From positions 1 to 11,482 of the forward strand of contig JADGJH010001180.1 of NCBI GenBank assembly GCA_027596945.1: a stretch of 11,482 bases of DNA, in the 5' to 3' direction. Made by a program: the position numbers and the translations under genes. A model generated the notes under the pieces. That model was given only the letters and a program-made list of their open reading frames with translations. It was not told the origin of the DNA and ran no database searches. The DNA comes from Physocladia obscura (lineage: Eukaryota; Chytridiomycota; Chytridiomycetes; Chytridiales; Chytriomycetaceae). Shown here piece after piece: positions 1 through 7,700 of this stretch (within the stretch, counting starts at the first letter, position 1; the number at the start of each line of letters is the position of its first letter).

Positions 1-45
1 AAAACAACGTGCCAGGCAACTTTCCATCTGCACGGAATATTATAT

Positions 46-710
46 ATGCTATCGCCAATCGAAAATGCTTCATCATCGATCGATTTGCAGTTTCTGATAT
101 CGAAACAAAACATGCCGAATGATAACAATGTTAAGACGCACATGAACTTATGGGCGCATCTTGTCGCGGACTATGTGGGGGACACTGATCAATTCGATTC
201 GATTGCTTTTGTTGACGAATGCATAAAGAGCGGGTAATTTTAAAAAAAAAGTATAGGAGATACACATTTTTTACTCAAATCTTTTTTTTTTTCGTGTTTA
301 TTTTCAGATTGCTGGATGCATTAAAAGTATCGCAAAAAAAAGTGATTGCACTATGGAACTCGTGCAAGACTAGCGTAGCATTTAACAAAGTGGTAGTTCG
401 CCTCAACCAGAAATTCAGCATCCAAGAAATGCACAAGATTGGTGACGAATCCATAAAAGCATATTTTTCGGGAAAGTGGTACGAGCTGCATGCTGTCGGA
501 ACCAGTTTATTGCTGAGCATGTTTGATCTGCTCGACACGGAAGTCAATGGGTATTTGCGATTGGCGGCCGAATCGTTAGAAGTGTTGAATGAGGTGTTTG
601 ATTTGGTGAATGAACAGCCGTTGGTGGCTGATAAGGTCCCAACAATGGCTCATCGGTTGAAGCGGACCGCATCGTTTTTCCCAACGGCTGCTCCACTTCT
701 ATCAAAATAA
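46..710 (+). CDS. Uncharacterised protein, paralogue A (two exons)
   Basis: I read exons at 46-233 and 308-710, joined across a 74-nt intron (donor GTAATT, acceptor TTTTCAG). The junction makes a Gly codon and gives SGLLDALK, which matches RGLFDALS in the neighbouring gene on the opposite strand. The product is about 196 residues if the ATG at 46 is the start. The frame is open to the window edge, so an upstream exon or longer N terminus is possible. The core shares LWN, AF, RLN, QM, GDE and F-x-G-x-W-x-EL with the paralogue: about 20 of 46 aligned positions are identical. A tail RLKRTASFFP parallels RMKKLTVFVP there. No signal peptide or membrane segment is visible, so it is probably soluble. 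I do not recognise the family and assign no function. Confidence 0.72.
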
Positions 711-711
711 A
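706..711 (+). other. Poly(A) signal of paralogue A, containing the stop codon
   Basis: AATAAA at 706-711 includes the TAA stop at 708-710. The 3' UTR must therefore be only about 10-25 nt, which places the transcript end inside or next to the 3' end of the convergent gene. Confidence 0.6.
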
Positions 712-721
712 AATGAACTTG

Positions 722-727
722 TTTATT
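722..727 (-). other. Poly(A) signal of paralogue B
   Basis: TTTATT on the plus strand is AATAAA on the minus strand, 17 nt past the stop of the minus-strand paralogue. Cleavage 10-20 nt further on would fall in the last codons of paralogue A, so the two convergent mRNAs overlap tail to tail. Confidence 0.6.
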
Positions 728-743
728 GCCAAACAAAAAACTG

Positions 744-1397
744 TCAATCGAAATCCATAATTGGAACAAAAACCGTCAGTTTCTTCATTCGCGAGGTTGA
801 GGAAGGCGCGACAATCGTAAATCCTGGCAATTTCGACGTCTGCACAATAACAGCAACTATTGCCTTGATGGCGTCGCAAATCAAGCCGAGTTTCTGATTC
901 TCGGGTGCCTTGGGATCAATCGCGCTTGTTTCAAACGCGTTCATAATAAACACAATACTGACCGACTGCAGCTCCCACCACCGGCCCGCGAACAAACTCT
1001 CGAGCGCCTCGTCGCCCATCGCAGTCATTTGCTGCACGGTCCACAGGTTGTTGAGCCGCGGCGCAACCCCCGCAAACGCCGGCGTCGCTTTGTACGTGTT
1101 CCACAGCCTTCGGATCCGCCCTCGTTCAGACGAAAGCGCGTCAAACAGCCCGCGCGAGGCCATGTCGCGCACGAACGCCGACGCGCGGAACTTGCCTGCC
1201 AGAATGTGTGTCGCGACGAGCTCGGCCCACGCTGACGCGTTCGCTACTGCCGGTAACTCGGGCCCGGGAAGTTGCGTCTCATCAATCATCAGCTGCATGT
1301 CTTCGCCACGCGTCTTGCCTTTCCGTCCCGCGCATTTGCAGGTGCTCATGTGATCGCTGCATCGGTAGCAGTACAACTGCCCAGCTTGCAATGACAT
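744..1397 (-). CDS. Uncharacterised protein, paralogue B (intronless, GC-rich, Cys-rich N terminus)
   Basis: A single open frame of 217 residues. I chose the ATG at 1397 because an earlier in-frame ATG at 1517 would overlap the last coding exon of the upstream transporter. The N terminus has C10-x2-C13-x2-H16-x3-C20-x-C22 followed by a basic stretch (AGRKGK), which could bind a metal ion; paralogue A shows no such motif in this window. From about residue 57 (WAELVA) the protein aligns with A along its length, sharing LWN, RLN, GDE and F-x-G-x-W-x-EL. B lacks an intron where A has one, and its coding region is about 65% G+C (hand count at 961-1080) against about 45% for A (361-420). It starts 62 nt after the transporter stop on the same strand, probably as the last gene of an operon. 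Family and function are not recognised. Confidence 0.78.
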   Translation of the reverse strand: MSLQAGQLYCYRCSDHMSTCKCAGRKGKTRGEDMQLMIDETQLPGPELPAVANASAWAELVATHILAGKFRASAFVRDMASRGLFDALSSERGRIRRLWNTYKATPAFAGVAPRLNNLWTVQQMTAMGDEALESLFAGRWWELQSVSIVFIMNAFETSAIDPKAPENQKLGLICDAIKAIVAVIVQTSKLPGFTIVAPSSTSRMKKLTVFVPIMDFD

Positions 1398-1459
1398 GTT
1401 GTTTTTTAATATGTTTCGAACACGCTCCGCAAAAAAATTTTCGAATAGGTGAAGAAAAT
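1398..1459 (-). promoter_or_regulatory. Intercistronic gap, transporter to paralogue B (candidate trans-splice region)
   Basis: Only 62 nt separate the transporter stop from the ATG of paralogue B, too little for an ordinary terminator plus promoter. On the minus strand a T7 run is followed by GCGGAG, ending at 1425. Splicing there would leave a 27-nt leader before the ATG. The trans-splice role is inferred from spacing and this U-rich/AG arrangement. Confidence 0.4.
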
Positions 1460-1464
1460 TTATT
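1459..1464 (-). other. Poly(A) signal of the SPX transporter, containing the stop codon
   Basis: Minus-strand AATAAA (TTTATT on plus) spans the TAA stop at 1460-1462. This is the same stop-in-signal arrangement as in paralogue A, and suggests an extremely short 3' UTR. Confidence 0.55.
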
Positions 1465-4400
1465 TGAAATTCAGCAAAAGCGTTGCATAATATCCTAGTG
1501 TGACAATGGTGCCCCAAGCCAGTACACTCGATAATAATCCAACTTTGTGGAAATCCACAACACTAATGTATGGCACACCCACTGAGTCTTGTTGTGAAAT
1601 AGCATTCATATTTGGAAATGACGAAACAGGCAGACCCATTGCGCCCGAACATACTAGAGCTATTGTTATTTTATTAGACAATTCAAAACAATTTTTTTTT
1701 TTTTTCTTAATTCATACCAATCAAAATAATAAGCATTCTTGGTTGTGGATCAGGCATCTTGGCGCCGATTTCCGCAACAACAGGCAAAATAATCAACGCA
1801 CCAACAGTATGCGAGACAAAGGACGTAATAACAAGTACAATTAGAGAAAATACCAACATGCACATATATGCTGAGAGTCCATTAAGATGTGGTGTGATAA
1901 GAGACGTGATATGTGCTAAAAGTCCGGAAGAATCAACAGCTTTTCCAAGACATATACCACCCATTGCTAGCATCACAACTAATGTACACAAACAGATTAA
2001 TAAACTCACTAAAAAATAAAAATAAAAAAACGACAAACCATTCCACAGTTGCTGATTCCAGTCATCTTTGGACAAGATTCCAGTTCCATAAAATGCAATG
2101 ATTGGTAATAAAGCAGTAACACCCATGTCGCCAACAACTTTTTCAATCTCGTTCTCAACACACCACAACACAATTGTAGAAAATGTGATTGCTAAAATAT
2201 ACCATTGAGTCCACGTCAAAGGTTCTTGGGTCATATATTGGTTGATGTGAGGTAAAACTTCAGTTCCTTGTACTTCAAACGTATTTGTCAAATTTCCATT
2301 CGAAAGTCCATTTTCAATTGTTGATTGCTGTTGATTTTGCTGAGTCTCAACTTTCGGCTGGTATATTGCCAACAAAATAACCCAGATACAGAGGTCAATA
2401 ACAATACAAACAGGAATCGCAATTGCGAACCATTCGAACCATGATGCTGTCGGATTCATGATGCCCATAGCAATTATATTCTGGGGAGATGCGATCGGTG
2501 AAGCCATTCCACCAACATTTGCAGCCAGTGCGATTCCCATTATGAGCGCTCTTGCATATGAGGAACTTGTTGGAATGTTTCTCAAAATTGGCTGCATGTG
2601 AGAGTGAAAAAAAAGAAATTGTATGAATTACAAGAAGGTGAACAAAAAAGTGACCACTTACACTAATTAAAGGAAAACAGAGTGCAGGAGCTGCCACATT
2701 TGAAATCCACATACTGGCAAAAGTGCTCACAAACATATTTGCCAATATTACCGACTTTGGTTCGCGTCCAGCTTTATCAAGTACAAAACTTGCCAAAAGT
2801 TTGGCAATTCCATGTTTACTTACTGCCGAGCCAAGTGAAAATCCTCCTAGAAGAAGCATAATAACTGGCGAAAACATTTCAGCGAATACGCGTTTTGCTT
2901 GGCCTTTTGCATCAAGCCTACGGTGTCCAGTTGTCCCATCTGGCAGAGTAATTGCTTCTCGCATAACTTGTAGAACAACGACTAAAAATGGAACCATGGC
3001 AGATGTCACAAAAAGAGGCACAATCTACATTAAAGATAAATTTGACAATTTTAAAAGTTTCATTTTTTACCTCAAAAGCCCACATCCCAGACGCAAATAC
3101 AAAAATAGCAAAGCAATTTTGTTGTTCAACAGTATCAAATAATTGATAATTCAAGAGAGTGTAAAATACACACAATAGAATCAGAAGAACAATAAACCGC
3201 AGCGTAAATAACTTCGAATACCACGAATGATTTCCATTCTCGTCGTCAGGCTTTCTGCGAGCTTCAACAATCGACATTGTTCGTCCACCAGCTTCAACCA
3301 TATCTTTCCAGACTGTATTTCGCTCGATATTAATTCGTTGTCGGCATTTTGAATCGAGTTCAATTTTTGCATTCCGAAAATCATTGTCAGCCGCAACGCG
3401 TGCATAAATCTCAACAACACGATCAATTGCGTCTCTCAAGCCAGCTGCTTCTTCTGATCTGAATACATAGGTTCCATCTACAACTTGCATATACCGCGCC
3501 TTCAGTCTAAACCCAGTTACTTTTTCGTACTTTTTAAGAATTTTTGCAAAACCATTGTGGTTCATAAGCACATACTCCTGTAGCTCCTTTAATTCCGAAT
3601 AAAGGGTTGCTGACTGCGACCGAAAGTTTGCCCGCTGGATTTTGTTTGCTGATCGATTCCAAAAGTTGTATCCAAGTGTGTTCGGAAAAGTGGCAGGGTG
3701 ACTATTTGCTGTGATGGATTGCACAGCCCAGGACGAACTTCCGCCGTCACTAGAAAAAGATGCAGACATTGACTGTTGGCTGACTTTGCGGGTTGCAACA
3801 TGGAGATTGGAAATTCTTGAATTATCAGACACTGGAGATTGCAGGTCTGACGGACTGCTTCTTCCACTACGTTGGTTATACGACGGGCCACTGTTTTCAA
3901 TATACGACGGGGCATTGATTAAAGGTGCATTTAGAGTGCTGTTGCTTGGTCTGTCAAATCCTTCGACCAAACCAATATTCAACGTCAAATCTTCAATCTT
4001 TTGCACTAGCTCTTCCTTCTTCGCGGAATAGAATCGCACAATTTTGTGGAGTTGGTCGTCAAGAGGCTCAATAAAAAAGTTTTCCAGGTGAGAACGTCGT
4101 GATGGAGCTACGGCTTCCATCGCTTCGGCATTTGTCGGCGACGGCAGCTCTGATTCTGAGCTACTGGGGCCAGGTGCATCTCTTAGAGGCCGTTTGTTCT
4201 TTTTCGATGGTTTTGGGCTGTTGCTTGAAACATCGGGAATGTCCGCGAGAAGCGGAGTTCGCTCATTGAGATTTGAGGTTCCTCGAAAAGGGTTTGAAAC
4301 GGGTGTTAAACGAGGACTGTTGTAGTTACGATTGCCGAACTTAATAAAAACGTCTGGATCGACATCACGATAAGAGTTAGGTAGTTCGATGAAGCCAAGC

Positions 4401-4692
4401 TTGGCTTTCTCAACGAGATACAACCACTTCTTGAGGCTGTCATATGCGCTGCAGAATGTTGAATGTTAACGAGAGTTTTGAAATAATACAAAAAATGACT
4501 TACATGTAGTCTGCAAGCGTAGCAAGTAGTAAACCAGTAACCAGCATATAATGATTCGAGTTTCAATCATGAAGAGTGGAATGTATGTTGTTAGGAAACC
4601 GGAAACAAGCGTCAAATAAGCATCAAGAACAGAAGCTTACGTTCGTACCAGTCTTGCCAAGCATTGAGCTGAATAATGACGGAGAATTTCAT
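1460..4692 (-). CDS. SPX-domain SLC13/DASS phosphate transporter (PHO87/90/91-like)
   Basis: Exons (minus strand): 4692-4641, 4510-4504, 4448-3071, 3024-2662, 2591-1718, 1659-1460; introns 130, 55, 46, 70 and 58 nt; 957 residues, close to yeast PHO87/90/91. The start is MKFS, the usual first residues of SPX domains. The SPX domain has its three typical blocks: residues 1-36 (WYEHYIAYDSLKK), about 141-178 (FFIEPLDDQL) and about 303-330 (NHNGFAKILKKYEK, lysines that bind inositol pyrophosphates in the family). Ser/Pro-rich linkers separate the blocks. From about residue 435 come roughly a dozen hydrophobic segments of the DASS fold, with the paired GG-x2-LG hairpin motifs (LLLGGFSLG; MGGICLG), SNV at 587-589, SPIASPQN at 631-638 and SHT at 860-862. 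By family this is a phosphate carrier gated by cellular phosphate status through SPX. Whether it acts at the plasma membrane or on an acidic organelle (as Pho91 does) cannot be told. Confidence 0.94.
4504..4510 (-). other. 7-nt microexon (exon 2) of the SPX transporter
   Basis: On the minus strand CTTGCAG precedes ACTACAT, and GTAAGT follows. Exon 1 ends one base into a codon and exon 3 starts with the third base of a codon, so exactly these seven bases are needed to restore frame. They encode H18, Y19 and two bases of I20, producing WYEHYIAYDSLKK, the conserved first helices of SPX. TTGCAG supplies the only AG in the 130-nt intron 1 apart from the donor GTAAG, so the acceptor is unambiguous. 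Skipping it shifts frame and reaches a stop at 4306-4308. Confidence 0.88.
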
Positions 4693-4767
4693 CTTCGGCC
4701 TCTACTTCAGCAGTCTCTTTTTTCGATGATGTCAAAACGAATGCAAGAAAATTTTATTTAAAAAATT
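4693..4767 (-). promoter_or_regulatory. Intercistronic gap, TPR to SPX transporter (candidate trans-splice region)
   Basis: There are 75 nt between the TPR stop and the transporter ATG, including the TPR poly(A) signal. The only A-tract plus AG near the ATG is GAAAAAAG ending at 4717, which would leave a 24-nt leader; the same AAAAAG|AG context is used by two cis introns of TPR. No pyrimidine-rich acceptor is present. Operon processing is inferred, not shown. Confidence 0.4.
4753..4758 (-). other. Poly(A) signal of TPR
   Basis: Minus-strand AATAAA begins 10 nt after the TGA stop of the TPR gene (stop at 4770-4768). It lies about 60 nt upstream of the next ATG on the same strand. Confidence 0.6.
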
Positions 4768-7700
4768 TCAGGGTTGCCTTGGAGCTGGCAAAGGACGCGG
4801 GGTGTTAGGATGATTTGGACGGCCAACGCCACCGCCCCGTGGCATTTGAATTTGCTGAGTCAATGGAGCATGTCCATTTGGACTATTTGAGATAGAAATT
4901 TGTCTATTACCCCCTGCACCACTACCGCGACCGCGAACGGCCACTCGTTGCATAATCGGCTGATTAACACTTATTGGCTGAGATGGCCTCACAATTTGAC
5001 GTAAAGGACGGATATGAACAGGTGTGCCAGGAGCTGGAGTATTTGAAAACCCTGCAACACCAGCACTGTTGGGTGTATTGCTTAAGGCAGCGTTATTAGG
5101 TATTGCGGCAACGGCATTATAGGGTGTATTGACTAATGTAGCACTATTAGTTGTGTCTATCGACGGTTTTGGACCTCCAAGTGGTTGAGTGGATGGTATC
5201 GGCGTTGAAGCTTGTGTTGGTGGGATTACTGTTTTTTGTTCAACGGGTTATTTCAGAAAGGAAAATATTTAAAACAAACCAGAACTTTGATTCGGAGCAG
5301 GTGTCGTTGGTAAATCTTCAACAAAAAAATACACGCAATCAAAATCAGAACTATATAAAATGAGAATATAAAAAATAGCTAAAAACCTGGGGCTGTTCTC
5401 AAACGATGTATTCTGTATTGTAGGATATTTGTCAAGTTTTTCCCTTTGATGTATGTCAATATTTTCAAAACAATTCGATATTGATTTCTTCATACCTTCC
5501 CCTTCTGGAGCAGTAACAACAGCACCTGCTGATACTGCAGGCTCAATAGGCACTTCAGTTAAAGGGTTCAAAATAGGAACGTTTTCGGAAGCAAAGGCAT
5601 TTAAATTTTTTTGAATTTTCGTCGGTAAATTTATATTGACAGATGTGGCTGTCGATGGAGGTGCAGAAAATACAGATGCCTCAGGATTCAGACCAAATTT
5701 CGCACGCTTCATTTCAGGCTCATTTTGTTTTATATTTTGAGGTATATTAGCCAAAACTTCGACAGTTGCTGTTTGAGCAACTTGAACGCTAGGTTCTTCT
5801 TCACGTGGTCGTTTTGGTACCGGAGACGATGGCGTCGCAATGCTTGACACCGAAGCTGCCGATTGTTCAATCTTCTTCTCTGATCCAACGATTGTACTGG
5901 ATTCCAACTTAGAAGATAGCATATGAAATTTCGTTGTCAATGAGTCATAACTGGATTGGATATCTGACTATATTCAAAGGAATTAAAAACACCATTCAAA
6001 ATTGGTATTAGCAAGAAAAAAAATATAAAAAATAAAAATAAAAAAACCTTCTGAGTGTTCAAAGTTTCCACATCTTTCAATAGCTTTGCATTCGCGGATA
6101 TTAAAGTAGTTTGAGCTTCTTTCAATTCAGCCATTTTTGCATTCAGTTCATTGATAATATCACTCTTTCCTTTTATTACATCATTTGCTTGAGTAACTTT
6201 GCTTTTGCCTTTTGCTTCTGCATCTTTAATCATTTTTTGGAGCTGAACTTCTCTCTAGGAAATAAACAATCATTAGTTTTAAATAAAAAAAAATTATAAA
6301 AATTATATAAAAAAAAGAAAAAATCAAACTTAAAAGTCCAAAATCTTACTTCAGCCCATGTCGTAGCAGATGAAACAGCTTCTTCCTTGAGTTTTTTATT
6401 TTCTTCTTGGAGAGTAGTGATTTCAGTATTAAGTGCAACAATTCTAATTTCAGTAGATCTTTTCAATTCCTCAGTCATATTCAAAGCAGCTGCGAGTTCC
6501 AAATCTGCTTTGACCAACTTCGATGCCGCTTCAGCTACTTGATCTTTGAGGGCTTGATGCTCAGCAGGGTCAATACGCTGTTTCGGTTTTTGTGGCTTTT
6601 TAAATATAAATATTTTTCAAATAGAAATATACGCACATTATATTTTCCCAAAATTTGGTTTGCTCTTCCAATTAATTTACTATTTTCTGTTTCCAACTTG
6701 ATGACTTGAGATTTGAAAGCATCAATTTCGGCCAAAAGAGTAGAATTTTGCTCTATCAAAGAAAATGATGAGTGAACCCATAAAAAAAACAGAAAAACAC
6801 AAATACCCTTCAGCGGCCTGTTTTCTGCCTCCGATGCATTTAATTTTGCTTCCAATGCATCATTTTTGTGTTTTAATTCGCCGTTGCTGTGACGCAAAGA
6901 TGAATTAGACTCTGTGAGAACATTAACGCGGTCAATCTTGGATAAGAGCTCTTTATGCAATGATTCTAATTCACTGGAATCTTTTTTTGATGCGCGCTCC
7001 TGTAGGATAACATCTTTAGTTTTTATTTTGTGTTGCTTTTTTCTGTTGGTTTGTGAAACTGACATTCTCCAAATTAGAACGAGACTCATTGAGTAACAAT
7101 TGAAGTTGGTCAATTTGTTTTTGCAGCCTTTCAATACTTTGCTTGGATACTTCACATTCTGTCGAGAGAGCATCTTTGTCCCTGCGCAATATACGAATCA
7201 ATTCCAATCTCCCACGTTCGATCTCATCGGCTGTAATTGCATCTGAAGTCTCTAGATTTTCAGTCTGATAAGAAACTCGCCCGGAAATAACTTCGAATTC
7301 GTTATGGTATATTTTGTTCTGCGCTGCCAGCTCCTCGATTCTTGAATTGAAACCATTTTAAAATTAATTACAGCATAGCAACAACAAAAAAAACTAACGT
7401 TTTTTTCAATGAAGTTATTTCTTCTTCGAATTTCAGTTTGGAAGCGTCCCAAAGAGCTTTGTTCGAATCTGACTCCCCTTCAATTGCAAGCATTTGCTCC
7501 TGTATATTACAGAAATAAATTAGCCATTAAAAATTTGCATTTTGTAGTTAGCTAACCTTATAACGGAGACCCTCTTGTCTTTCATTTTTGAGGTCTTCTT
7601 TAAGCAGATTAATGCTTCGAATTCGTTCCGCTTCAACCCCAACGACTCGTTCATATGCTTGGCGAGCTTCGGTGAGATGGCCATTTCGGGCAGAAAGCTC

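Noticed and set aside
46..710. Nematode SPK domain or a PCNA-binding box in paralogue A
   Set aside because: Spacing and key residues of SPK do not fit. The tail KRTASFF lacks the Gln and the central hydrophobic residue of a PIP box.
910..1353. A 147-codon open frame on the plus strand
   Set aside because: It is antisense to GC-rich paralogue B, where stop codons are rare. Its Ser/Arg/Ala-rich translation resembles nothing known, while the minus strand matches a paralogue.
1398..1517. Earlier ATG at 1517 as the start of paralogue B
   Set aside because: It would overlap the last coding exon of the transporter on the same strand, and the extra residues are not needed to match paralogue A.
3711..4031. 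Plus-strand open frame of 106 codons
   Set aside because: It is the shadow of exon 3 of the SPX transporter, whose frame carries conserved SPX blocks on either side.
4306..4566. Minus-strand open frame of 86 codons through intron 1 into exon 3
   Set aside because: It is the out-of-frame reading of exon 3, relevant only as the microexon-skipped product.
4576..4761. Small plus-strand open frame
   Set aside because: It lies antisense to exon 1 and intron 1 of the SPX transporter and the adjacent gap, with no supporting motif.
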